64,000 nucleotides of DNA from Phellopilus nigrolimitatus (taxonomy: Eukaryota > Basidiomycota > Agaricomycetes > Hymenochaetales > Hymenochaetaceae), in NCBI GenBank assembly GCA_021029095.1, contig JAJOHG010000004.1, positions 744,001 through 808,000 on the forward strand, given 5' to 3'. The notes below the pieces were generated by a model. The model searched no databases. It saw only the letters and a program-made list of their open reading frames with translations, and was not told where the DNA came from. The position numbers were made by a program, and so were the translations under genes. Shown piece by piece: positions 22,845 to 33,863 of this stretch. Numbering within the stretch: position 1 is the stretch's first letter; every line of letters starts with the position of its first letter.

Positions 22845-23519
22845 AATTACGATAGACTCCTTTGGGAACTCTCGTCGTAACCGTCGTAGGCTCTGTAACT
22901 TGAACTCAAGACACCACAGACTTTCAACTGCCATACGTTCATTTAAATTACAGTAATTTCTTCCGTCCGCCCCACTCCCCTGCTTTACTTCGACTCCGCT
23001 TCTCTCCAAACCTTCTGCGCCTGCAATCTCACAGGTTACTTTCTCTCCTGATTATCACAATGTTATCCTACTATCATCCGTCGTACTTTCGCGTTTTCCT
23101 TGTAATGCTAGTCTTTGTGTCGGTCCGAGGAGCTCAAGATCGCATGATGGTGAATATGCGTAACATGTAAACACTGCTTTCAAAGTGCGTATGCAAGAAA
23201 GAACAAGTTGCGAAGATACATCATGTTTACATTTCGTAACCAATAACACCCTTGCATCTCTTCGTGTAAGCCCCTTTCGTTTCATTCCATCCCTCCAACC
23301 ACAAACGTGGGCGTGAAACATTATGCCCCTTTCCATGACGAGTCGAGTAACCACAAGTGCGTTAGGAGCTGAAACAGAAAGCAGAAGGGAAGACGCACTC
23401 ATGAACAAGATCTACCGCGCCCTCGCCAACATGACAACATTCCGCGCTCGCACGACCACAATCGCATTATCCAAATTTCGCATTGGGACTGAAGAAATCG
23501 TTTAAAGTTGTACGAAACC
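22845..23519. other. Intergenic, no gene seen
   Basis: No conserved frame was recognised. Small open frames on both strands lack motifs and splice structure. Confidence 0.45.
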
Positions 23520-23950
23520 ACGGATGAAAGGCTACTTACTCGACAACTTTGCGCAGACGCTGAACGAAGGAAAAAAAAGCGATCGCAGACAGTTGAACCA
23601 CCCACCCACCCACTGTCTCCTGAAAAGAAAGAATCAGAGCATTGACAGAAAGAAAAGAGAAACGCTGCTTACTCGAAATATTTTGCACAAACGCTGAGCC
23701 AAAAATTCGTTCGTAGACAGCTGAAACCACCCACCCACCCGCTGTCTCCTGAAAAGAAAGAATCAGAGCATTGACAGAAAGAAAAGAGAAACGCAGCTGT
23801 AATACAGGTAAAGGTCCTTAAATCTTGACTCGAGACATAAACGGATTATAAGCAGCTAATACCACCCACCCACCCGCTGCTGCGTCTGTAAAGAGAGTTT
23901 AGAACGTCAACAAAGAAAAGATGAGGACGCAGCTGTGTGCGCATTAATGG
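23520..23950 (-). repeat. Tandem array 1: three units of about 130 bp with exon/intron-like layout
   Basis: Three degenerate units carry the plus-strand core CCCACCCACCC at 23601, 23730 and 23865 (spacings 129 and 135, both multiples of three). The first two also share a nearly identical 50-base stretch starting TCCTGAAAAGAAAGAATCAG. Read on the minus strand, each of these units looks like an intron ending TTTCTTTTCAG, an exon-like segment starting GAGACAG and coding GGWVV, and a GTAAG donor. The segments differ in length (76 and 80 by my count), so a single continuous frame is not obvious. It may be part of a minus-strand transcript built by exon-intron duplication, but no product can be named. 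Confidence 0.75.
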
Positions 23951-23999
23951 ATCATGTTCGCGAGTTCTAGCAGTTGGCGCTTTTGGTCTTGTTCTTCGG

Positions 24000-24930
24000 G
24001 AGTTTTTATTCTCCAGGCCTGGTAAACGATGAGAACGGAAACAACGCAGAAAAAAGAGGGAGCTCGCCTTTTATTTTATTTTAATATACTGAAAGAGACC
24101 AGGGGCGATGAGAAAGAAGATGAACGAGCAGAATAAAGAGCTCACTGTGTTTTATCTTTTGATACGTTGCCCGCTTTCTTTTTATTTCATTTTGTTCCTA
24201 TTCCTGAATAAAATGTAATGAGAAACAGAGACGAAAGGAGGAAACAGGAAGACTAACCTTCTTGCCGATTGGTCCTTTTTTTTGTCTGAACAAAACGTTG
24301 AGCCCGGAGGTGGTTACAAAAGGATTCACGACTCACTTGTTTTATTTTATTTTAATATTCTTGACGAGACCCGAGACGATAAGCAGGAAAATGAACGAAC
24401 AGAAGTAGAAAGCTTACTATGATTTGTCTTTTGATGTTGTTCGCGTCCTTTTTAATTTAATTTAATTTGGTTCCTGAATAAGCTATAATGAGAAACAGCG
24501 ACGAGCGGCAGGAAACGGGGAAGACTCACCTTCTTGCCGATCGGTCCTTTTATTTTCCTTAACAAAACGGTAAGCACGGTAGTGGATAGGAAAGAATAGA
24601 CGACACACTTGTTTTTATTTTATTTCAATATCTTAAACGGGACCCGAGACGATGAGAAGGAAGATGAACGAGCAGAAGTAGAAAGCTTACTACGATTTGT
24701 TTTCTGGTATGTTGCCCGCTTTCTTTTTATTTTGTTTTATTTTAATTCCTAAATAAACTGTAATGAGAAACAGCGACGAGCGGCAGGAGACGGGAAGACT
24801 AACCTTCTTGCCGATAGGTCCTTTTTTGTCTGAACAGAACGTTGAGTAGGGAGTGGATAGGGAAGAATAGACGACTCACTTGTTTTTTATTTTATTTTAT
24901 TTTATTTTATTTCTGATCACGATGTCGAGG
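24000..24930. repeat. Tandem array 2: about 3.3 units of 272-274 bp, AT-rich
   Basis: The landmark CTTCTTGCCGAT occurs at 24258, 24530 and 24804 (spacings 272 and 274). Each unit also repeats GAAGATGAACGAGCAGAA-like, ATGAGAAACAG and TTTTATTTTATTT segments; the right end carries a (TTTTA)n run near 24880-24915. On the minus strand each unit has donor-like sites (AAG/GTTAGT or GTGAGT; GTAAGC) and pyrimidine-CAG acceptors. The putative exons contain TAA in all three frames in at least one unit (near 24460) and the spacing is not a multiple of three, so I read this array as noncoding. Confidence 0.85.
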
Positions 24931-25569
24931 TTGAAGTCAATAGATTGATACGAAGGAAAGGAGGACTCACTTTAACCCGTCGAAGGGGAGGCTGAACACC
25001 ACCGCCACAAGGGCCTGACCTCCGAGCGCCTCGCTGCCAATTACTCAGCGCTCTTGGCCTTACCGACCTCGCCCTGCCATATGCACCGAACAGACAGCGC
25101 CTGCGACCGGCGTCCGTCGATCGCCTCTGAAGCGTCGCAGGTGTCAACGTCGGGGAGGGGGTTTCGAAGGTCGACCAGAAAATTATTCTAGCAAACAAAG
25201 GAAGCATCGATGAGCACGGTGAGGAAACGCAAGGAAGGACGGACGTACTTTCCAGTATATTTCTTGAGAGGAGCCTGCGGTCGTCTAGTCAGTACAGAGA
25301 AATTGGAGATGATAAATCACGTACATTCTGGTTGTCAGATGCTGCAAGCCTGTCGCGTTGGTCTTGAAGTTATTTTGGGTCCTATACCTTAGCCACAGAG
25401 CGCACGCGGTTGGCAAGCTGGCGGCTCTGTGGCTTTACCGCCCTCCCACACTTCGAAGCAGAGACGATCGCGCCCAAGAGCCCGTCGGCTACCCGAAGGC
25501 GGCGCAGATGTCATTGCTAACGTAGTGGGGAAGGCGAGCTGGGCCGACCGATGCCACTTTACCGCGACG
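24931..25569. other. GC-richer spacer between arrays; no gene recognised
   Basis: Between the AT-rich array 2 and the coding array 3 lies a GC-richer stretch. A minus-strand open frame of about 96 residues (24917-25207) is Arg-rich and without any recognisable motif. If arrays 1 to 3 belong to one minus-strand transcript, this would be an internal exon/intron part of it, but I cannot support a model. Confidence 0.4.
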
Positions 25570-26048
25570 CCCGACTTACACCGGGGTAAAGTACCGCCAG
25601 TTTCGAACAGGGGCGCCTACCTGATTCGAGCTGCGGGGTCGGAGGGTGAATGACACGGCGACACCCAGCCGCACGTCTCCGGACTTGGTGAGACGACCAC
25701 GATGACCGACTTACGACCGAAAGCGGGTTCGGAGGGCGGCAGCACCGTCACCCGAGGACATTGGCCCTGAGCTGGAGAACCGACCACAATGGCCGACTTA
25801 CGCACAAACTGCGGAATCGGAGGGTGGCAACACATCTTGAGCTGTCCAGGGGTCGACCCTGGACGGTGTGAGCCGAGCGCGAAGTCCGACTTACGAGTAA
25901 GCTGCGGGATTGGAGGGTGGCAACACCGTGGCCCTGGGTCGCCTCGAGCTAGTGAGCCTACCGCGAAGACCGACTTACACGTGGACAACGGAGTCGGAGG
26001 GTGGCTGCACTGTTGTCCGGAGCCGTTATCGTGCTTGTTGAGTTGTTC
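25570..26048 (-). CDS. In-frame tandem repeat protein fragment (HPPIPQ...RKS units)
   Basis: On the minus strand an open frame runs from about 26048 to 25617 and holds five units of 28-31 residues. Each has a Cys/His-Pro-Pro core followed about four residues later by a (R/C)KS element and then a Gly-Ser: CSHPPTP..CKS, CCHPPIPQLTRKS, CCHPPIPQFVRKS, VLPPSEPAFGRKS and CHSPSDP. The plus-strand string CGACTTAC marks each unit, with its TTAC at 25576, 25711, 25798, 25891 and 25975; the spacings 135, 87, 93 and 84 are all multiples of three, which favours coding sequence. The same string on the minus strand is GTAAGTCG, a strong donor, so the boundary element may also be spliced. No start codon, flanking exon or homologous family was recognised; treat it as an orphan. 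Confidence 0.5.
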
Positions 26049-26933
26049 TCAATGTTCAATCTAGAAACGAGCTGCAAAGACGCGAGGTGGGAGCACCATT
26101 GCGCAGACCTGTGGCAGAGGGAGATAAGTGGCTGACCGCGATATTCGACTCAACAAAGTTGCCGTCCTCGTCTTAAGGGCACGTTGTGTTGATCTTGAGC
26201 AGGTTGTCGGACGACGACGGTGGTAGAAAAGGGATGGGAGAGGGAAAGAGTCGGGTTGGTGGAGGGGAGATGGGAGTTGGGGGAAAGGAGGTGTGAATTG
26301 TAGTGGCTGGGATTATTGCCTCTTAAATGCTTCGTCTGGGTGGCTGTGTAGCAATCGAAGCACAACAACAGCTCCAAATCCGGAATCGGTTTGAGTGGCT
26401 GACTTTGATTGTTTTTTGCCCTTCACAAATCACCGGGCTAGCAACGCGGAGTATTCCACAAAGGCGTACGCAGCGAGGCAAATATCAAGCAGAATCAGGA
26501 CTAGGTCGATAAAGAACAATACGGCCTCAAGGTGATTCTGTTGGAAGTTGGGGGCTGGGGCTGTGCCAAATACGTGGGCGTGTATTTGGACCGTGTTATT
26601 GCTGCTTGTTGACGTGCATGCTTCCTAAAACAGAACAAAGGCATTTAGGGTCATGACTCAAAGGACAACCGATAACGATCGTAAGCGGTCGGAGTACAAG
26701 TGAAAATGTAAAGCACATCGATGGAAAAAAGGCCCTGGTTGGCGGATATTCTGTGTGAGTCTCGGTGACAAGTCTTCAAAGTTCGAAGCGTACTCACGGT
26801 ACAATTCATTGCACGCAACGCGAAAGGACAATATCAATTATATAAGACGACGCCGAAGAAAGCAAGTAGCATATGCAAGGAGTCCAATAATTATATACCT
26901 CTCCATCCTTCCACCAAGCCAAAGACATTCACA
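26049..26933. other. Intergenic, no gene seen
   Basis: No conserved frame or repeat was recognised in these 0.9 kb. It includes the 3' flank of the VTC4-like gene. Confidence 0.5.
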
Positions 26934-29900
26934 TCACATATCGCCGACCCTCAGCCCGATGTTCGTTAGTAGAGCCGCGCCCAGGACCACACACAGGACC
27001 GAAGGACCCCATTTATCGTAGTACAGCCCCTCCGCGTGCCGTTTGCGCAGTTTAAATGCGCGATACACAAAGATGGCGCACGAATATGCGATGGCCAGGA
27101 GTGCAGCCAGGGTGAACATGCCTGCTGCGATGAGACCCTTCGCATCGTTCGATGGGATGAAGTTCAAGAGCGCGGTGGAAATGGAGCCGATGAGGACGCC
27201 AAATTGAAGCCATTTCTGAGGATGTCGTCAGGAGTGTACTAGTAGATTATATAAGAGGCACAGTGCGTACCAAGAAAGTGCGTTCAGAGGCAAAGTAGAC
27301 CTTTGGCTCTATACGCACTGGCACAGATATAAGCTGTCCGGGTGCTGACGTCCAGTAGCGCACCAATTCACGATCGTCGCCCGGCCTTCTGGTACCAGGC
27401 TGCAAGGGCGGCATATCACTATCCGGATCGTCAATGGCGCTCTCATCTTGCTCTGAGGACACGGCCGTCATAAGGCGGTTTCTAAACGTCTTGTCGAATG
27501 CTTGCGACGGCGCGAGCGGGTCGATAGAGAGCCCGCGCGCCTTTACATCCGACTGCTGTGCAGACGGCCTCGAGCGCCGATGAGCATGAAGGAAAGGTGT
27601 ATGTTCATCGTCCGCCGCGTAGTCTTCGCCATCGCCATTCGCATGATCCGTCCCGTCGCCATTTTGCGCCCGCCCAAAGTCTACAATTCTCGACTGCGAG
27701 CTCTCTGCACGATTTCTGTCAGACACCTCGTCCGCACGCTTGTCCGCAAGCATGCGTTTACGTTCGGCGATGGCCTCTGCTACTGCTTCGCCGCTCAAGC
27801 CGGTGGCCTTATATTCATCATGCGCGGGGGCAATGGCAAAATCTTCATCTTCCTCTCCCTCGGAGACAGGCTCGGTATATGGTCTTCGTCGTTCAGATTC
27901 AGGCGTTGCAGTGTCCGGCGACTCGACTGTAGAAACAGATGCACTGTGGGAAGGTCTTTCGATGTGTACCATTCCAGTGTCGGGTTTGAGGATGTTAATG
28001 TCCACTAAGCAGATAGTTCGTCATAACATTCCTACTTTATTTGGTAGTCCTAGGACTTACTCTGTGGAAGCCAGAAGGGCACGAGATCGACGCGATGAGG
28101 GAGGAGAGTCGCACATCCGTGAATGAATTTACTGAAAAGATATTAGGAGTATTCATTTTAGAAGCCTTTCGTTCCCTCACCTGAACTTTGGAACAGCTTC
28201 TACCAAGTGAGACTGCACCAGGTCCGTCACCCAATGTGGAGGCTCCTGACCGTACTGAGTCTGAAGTTTAACCTCTAGTACACCGTATCTGTAAAGGAAT
28301 GATCTCAATAATCAGCTTTCCTTAATAAGTGCCATCACTAAAGCGCACTTGAACAGCTCTTTGTCCTCCGCAGGTAGCTGAGGAAAAGGGTAATCAATGC
28401 CGATGTCCATACGGCGCCACTTATCGCCAGCGCGCACTCGGCCATCCCAATTGTCCTCACGTGTCATTGTTAGCTCCGTGTCAAGAGAAATGCGGACACG
28501 CGCATCCCCGGGAAGTTGAAATGCCGTTCTGTTGTAGAACGTACGCATCACTGATCGAGATCTAGAAGTGAGAAATAACGAGCTAACCCATGCATTTCAT
28601 CACATACCTGGTCTCAGCTTCCTCGTTAGCACAGCGTATTGCACCTCGTTCGCAAGCTGGATCATCGACTCGACCTCTTGCTCTGATTTCTTCCCCTTCT
28701 TCACGAGTTGACGGAATTCCTCATCCATGGTATATTCGCCGCGCAAGAACGCATTCACATTTTCCTCCTTAATCGGAAAGCGCGCCTTCACGGACTTCTC
28801 GCCCGTCCAGTCCTCGCGATGTGTCTTGCGCTCTACAAATATCTAAAGAAGTGCAGGGCAAAAAGACGTACCATGAGCATTAACAACAGAGAAGTTATTT
28901 TCCGTGAGCCTACTTGTTTAACGCCCATGTCACCATACCACCGCAGACGAACGGCCTCCGCGCCCTCAGTCTTCTCCAGGCGTCCGAGATAAAGCTCAAG
29001 ATCCTCATTGTCGAAATATATAGAAGTGATTGCTGTAGGATTATATTCATATTCCGTCCATAACCTCTGCTCAATATGATACTAACCTGCGTCCTTTGGC
29101 TCGAAGTCTTTCTTCGAGTTGAAAACTTGAATAGACAGGCTTAGATACAGCCGTCATGAAGCAAGTTCATGGTTTCTCACCCAGAACAGGAAGATGACGG
29201 AGAACCGCAAGCTTGAGATGGACAAGGTTATCCGGGTGTACCTGCCGTCGGTTTGAGAGGCGAAAAAAAAAGCGGAACGTTCTGATATATAACGTACCCA
29301 GTATTTAGTCGTTTGACGCACGAATGCGCTTTGGTTTCCACCCGCGCTCGAGTCACCTTGAACTGGGTGACCACGCGTGCGCACAAGATCGTACAGCTTC
29401 GAAAGCTTCACTATGAGGCCATCCCAGTTGTACTTGTAAAACGGCCTCTTATCAAGGTACGCATGTATGAAATTTTCTTTCATCGAACGGCCCGTTTGTT
29501 TCTGCACAATTAAAGTTAAAGATAGCATATGAAGGTGGAGATTGAGAGGCTTACATCATGTTTCTGTCAAAAACAAGATTAGTGAACTCTCGCAAGCTAC
29601 AAGTCAGAACGCCCGTACCTTCAAAATCTTCATGAAACCAGTAAGATTGAGCTTCGAATACAGCGCAAGGTCGTGAACATCTGCAACGAGAGTTGCCACC
29701 TCTTCTTCTAGCCAGCGGAATTGCTCCTCAAACGTGTCAGCGCTCTTCCCGCTTGCGTCACCGTCCGAGTTATCGTCATCAATATCATCGTCTGAACCTC
29801 CATCGTCTGCATCGGCATGCCGCCGCTGGTCCTCAAGATCCGTCACCGCACCGTACCTGCTATCCCCGCGCCCGCGCTGTCCGTCCTGCTCTTGATGCGA

Positions 29901-30406
29901 CGAGGTCCCGATTCCGGCAAGAGAAGCATGATACGCCTCCTCCTCCTTGACCAGGCGGTGGACGTCATTCCCAGCCGTAGAAATACGACGGGCGAGCTCC
30001 GTCGTCTTCTGCTTTTGGAAGTCATGAATCTTGTCGAGCTCGAGCTCGAGCAAGTCAATGAAGTCGTGCTCGTCGTCATCATTCCAATTGTGCGATGTGG
30101 TGCGGGTCTGGAAAAAACGGATAATTTAGCAAGGTAGAGGACACGACCAAGTCTGCAGAGCAACTTGGAAGACTCGAGGTTCGCTCAAAATACACGACTT
30201 CCTTTTGGGATGGTGTGAAACGAGCATAGCTTGGGTGATGGGCTTACCTTAAGTTCGCGCTTAAGCTTGTTGTAATTGAGATAATATTCGCGCCATTCGT
30301 TGTAGAGGTCGGTCTGCAGCGATGAGCACGCGTATAAGTTGTCAGCCTATAAGGCTCGCAAGAGCGATAGGAGTGGACGTACGTTTATTTTTCTGCCGAA
30401 CTTCAT
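26934..30406 (-). CDS. VTC4: Vacuolar transporter chaperone 4-like polyphosphate polymerase (SPX-VTC-DUF202)
   Basis: Vtc4 is the catalytic subunit that makes polyphosphate from ATP and feeds it into the vacuole; its SPX domain senses inositol pyrophosphates. The start at 30406 gives [22 protein letters not shown], then NKLKRELK, a standard SPX opening. The SPX domain is split by an acidic Asp-rich insert and ends [16 protein letters not shown]. The tunnel polymerase follows with [23 protein letters not shown] (substrate-binding arginines), [40 protein letters not shown] and [10 protein letters not shown]. An acidic linker with SEGEEDEDF precedes a three-span DUF202 region ([17 protein letters not shown] to [11 protein letters not shown]). 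Catalytic-core residues look intact, which favours Vtc4 over the inactive Vtc2/3. All exons join in frame across about nine introns. Confidence 0.92.
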
Positions 30407-31104
30407 ATGAGCAAGACGACGAAGAGGGCAGCGGGAGACGAGAAGGCGGGTATAGGCTGAGAATAGAAAGAGAATGGATAAAGAAATGGATAAAAATAAA
30501 AATAGGGTGTTTGTAACTTCGTCACCAGTCAAGTGCCTCAAGCGACGAACGTGCGTTTGAAAGCAACTCCATTTTTTCCTTTTATGGGAAAGTGTGCTTG
30601 TACTACCTTGTAGTCTAAATGAAGCACGTGATGCAAATCATTTAGGTCCGTGACAAAAGTCCAGGCCCCCACGTTACATGGCATCTGTCTGTTACCGGCA
30701 TTTACCGTCTTCATGAACACCCATGAACACCCATCGACAAATCAGCGAGACTTATTGTAATGCGATATCGTCTGGTGCCTAAAACCGTCTTGAAAGCAAA
30801 ATGATCGAGCCTCAACCAGTGTTTAGCTACTCAGAGTCCTTCCGGCGCTGTGTGAATCCGATTGCAAAGGCGGGCGCGCAGAGGCAGTGAGTCTTTCCGT
30901 CCAAGCAAATTATTTCAGCCAGCCGGAGCTACCTTGTTGAATAACGGATTTAATAAACTTTAGTTTTTAGGCTGTTCCTCTCTGTCCTAACGCCGGAATC
31001 AATTGTTGACACAATGGTCTGTTCCTGTCTCCCCCTGCATACCATAAAAAGAGACCCTTTATTGGAAATGATTACCTTTATTTACTGACACCCGCATCAT
31101 CAGC
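30407..31104. other. Intergenic, no resolved gene
   Basis: This holds the VTC4 promoter. A short frame starting at 30801 (MIEPQPVFSYSESF) is followed by a GTGAGT donor and could be a 5' exon of something, but I recognise no family and could not connect it to the glycosyltransferase remnant to the right. Confidence 0.4.
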
Positions 31105-32194
31105 AGAAGAGATTACCGCCTCACAGAGCAGAACATCATGCCTGGCCGATATGCTTTCGCAACTCTCATAACGTCCGACAGTTATCTGCTTGGTGCCCTC
31201 ATCATGACAGCTGCTTTGAATGAGGTCCATCCCTTGCCACCCACTGACCCAGAAGTCCCTTTCCAAACTGTCTGTATTATAACTCCGAAAACACTTAACC
31301 TCGAGACTATCAAACGTCTGCGGAGGGCTTTTAACATCATAATCGGCGTCTAAATGACCAAGGAGAAGACTGCCGCGGAGCTTCGCTTGCTTGGTGAGTA
31401 CCGGTAATTTCCCTCTCTTTCTCTGAAGCATACAGCGTGCAATACTTTGTGCCGTTTATCGTTCGTCCAGATCTCGTTTTGTAGTTTGTTTTGTGCGACA
31501 CGAAGCATATATTGACTGTGGTCTTGCCAAACTTTCAGGTCGTCCAGACTTGCACACCGTCCTCACGAAGTTGCATGTCTTCCGCCTGACACGATTCGAT
31601 AAAATCATTTTCCTTAACGCAGACGTGCTTCCTATGCGCCCCCTGTCGCATCTTTTCTTTATTCCCCACGAATTCTCCGGCGTACCAGACATAGGATGGC
31701 CCGAAATATTTAATGCGGGCGTGATGGTTGGAGAAGACAAACTCAACGAAATCATGAGCTTAATGAAGATCGTTGGGAGCTGAGACGGCACCGACCAAGG
31801 CATACTGAACGAATGGCGAGGAAACGACTGGTACCGGCTCAGCTTCGTTTATAACACCACGACGACGCCGTCAGTAATGATTAGACTAGTCTCCATTTCT
31901 TTTTTAACTGATTTATCCTTCAGATATGCGCCAGTGTACGAACGATTTGGAACGGAGAGCTTCGCAGTTCATTTTATAGTACCAAATAAGCCGTGGAAAG
32001 AGATGCCCTCCTGTAAGCCTTCGTCAGCATCACAGCTTTCTCAGTCGAAGGTTCCTACGCCATCTAAACCATTCGTGTTCTCTTTGGTCGACTGTTGGTT
32101 CGACGTTTACGACCGCAACGTTCGCCAGCAAGCCCTATCGTCCGAGTCTGAGCATGGTATGAATGAAGGCGAATATCGTATCCTTCCGTTGTGA
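31105..32194 (+). pseudogene. Glycosyltransferase family 8 (glycogenin-like) pseudogene
   Basis: Conserved blocks are in order: DYRLTEQNIMPGRYAFATLI, VPFQTVCIITPKT, RPDLHTVLTKLHVFRLTRF, the metal-binding KIIFLNADVLPMRPLSHLF (DxD-like NAD), FNAGVMV, DGTDQGILNEWRGNDW and YAPVYERFG...VHFIVPNKPW. This is the donor-binding domain of GT8 enzymes, which use UDP-sugars. Two in-frame stop codons are visible: TAA at 31351-31353 after FNIIIGV, and TGA at 31781-31783 between KIVGS and DGTDQG, where the family has Trp (one base from TGA). The DxD position reads NAD instead of DAD. Because the lesions are substitutions and homology continues in frame past both, I call genuine decay. It is followed by another decayed gene. 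Confidence 0.8.
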
Positions 32195-32611
32195 GGGAGG
32201 GCGGACGTTATTCTGTCGGAGATGGAGGACAAGCCGCCTGCTCTAGCCAGCTTGTAGGCTAAATTATACAAGCATCATATATGTTATCGTACTCTCGTAC
32301 TCTCCCTTCTTTATTATATACTGTTAGTTAATTACAAGTTCGAATTTTGCTTTCCAAACACAGTTTTTCTCAGCATAGTTCAGCTACGCCTGTATACATA
32401 CGCACACACCCTTGCAGATGTGAGGCACTTAAAAAAACAGTTACTACATAACTTCACATACGTACCATAACCGCCATCTCTCTGCATCTCTGAAAGTGCT
32501 GTTTTTTGAGTTTCAACCCATCACATCTTCTCGGGGAATACGACTTGATTCTGGGCATGGCTTTCCGTTCGTTTCGATTTTGGTTAGATCTGCAGCTCGA
32601 GCTAACTTGCG

Positions 32612-33145
32612 TGTAGTGCGGAACACTTACACGCTTATCGACCTGGGCAACTTCGTCGAAGGCTCGTCTAAAGACGCCCAAAACCCATTCGTACAGATGC
32701 TCTCTGTCACGAACGCGCACGCCGACTTCGTCAAGGTGCGCATGAATGGCGTCGACACGACAAGCGCCGCGTCGCAGCAACTCGTCCCTGTTGCGCAGGG
32801 ACAGCATTCCCGGAGTCCGCCGAGGAGAAGAAGGCGCACCTTGCGGAGAAGGTGCTCAGCCGTTGGCCGTACATTCTTCTCGGCTCTCTTGTTCTGTTCT
32901 TCGGCCTCGTCGGCCTCTGCGTCTGGCGCTGCTGCTGCCGCAAGCGCATCGCTGCGCGGAAGCAGGCGAAGAAAGAGCACGGCAAAGACGGCGTTGGGGG
33001 CGCGATGAAGCGCCTCAGCGTGAGCGCGCTCCAGATGGGCCCGCTGAAGACCGCAAGCTCGTATCATCCAATCGAAGAGCCTGCGCCGTTGCCGTCGTCG
33101 TCCTCTCATCCACCCTCATATCACAGCGAGTTTCACCATGCGTAG
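32612..33145 (+). pseudogene. 3' fragment of an A1-family aspartic protease with C-terminal membrane anchor
   Basis: Only the last part of the gene is present. The first visible block, after an acceptor-like TAG, is NTYTLIDLGNFVEG, then VQMLSVTNAHADFVKVRMNG, a membrane span (WPYILLGSLVLFFGLVGLCV) and a Cys/Arg stop-transfer WRCCCRKRIA, with a Lys-rich and Pro/Ser-rich tail ending SEFHHA. This tail is known from membrane-anchored pepsin-like proteases of basidiomycetes. The catalytic DTG motifs and the whole N-terminal lobe are missing from the 400 bp upstream. The frame also breaks near 32810: QHSRSP in one frame becomes ESAEEKKAHLAEKVL in the next, as if one C were lost from a CCCC run. It lies directly downstream of the GT8 remnant. 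Confidence 0.7.
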
Positions 33146-33863
33146 TATTGCTTTTCAATTGCGCGGTCGAGGGGCCGCCTCGTATGACATTAGTCGCTCT
33201 TGTTGAGTGTTGGAAAGTGCAACCCGTCATGACGCAATCGGTCCTTTCTCCCAAGACAGAGCTGTCTCATGCTAGCTTGGATACGTCTTCGCCCTAGTCG
33301 TCTATGCCTTCTTCGGGCGAACGTGCAGATAAGCAAACTCTAGGTCTCGCTTGTTGTACGAAGCTCGCTGCTAGTCTAAGTATGAGAACGAGACTGATCT
33401 CAGATGGGAGTATTTCATACGTACCTCATCAAATTGTATATCCGGACGAGTGCAAGTCACTCGCAGTCCCGCAAACCTCGTCGGCGAATTATTTCGTTGT
33501 AATCTCGACACCAGAACTGACAAGAAGCCACGAGCCACTTTAGGGTGGCTCGCACCCAAATGTGGAACCTTCGATTTGCATGGACCCACAACTGGGACAG
33601 CACATTCCCAATACACCCGTGGGCCGTGGCTGAGTGAGGCACTGACAGTTTTAGTAGCACTCGGCGCAAGGACGCTATTCCATCTTAAGGTTGATTACTG
33701 AAACGCTCCTGCTCTGGCCCATTATTTTACGTAATGTTTTTAAAGCAGGGGTTGCATTCGACATTGCAAATTAATATGTCATACTAGTTTGTTATCGTGA
33801 TGCGGGTAAGCCTTTAGGACATTTATAGACGCTCGCCGAGTCGTTCTGCCTGTCAAACTAGCG
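33146..33863. other. Intergenic, no gene seen
   Basis: Small open frames on both strands lack motifs. The region separates two convergent units, the protease remnant and the MIF-like gene. Confidence 0.5.

Noticed and set aside
23520..26048. CRISPR array
   Set aside because: Units are adjacent and of different length classes without regular spacers, and the genome is eukaryotic.
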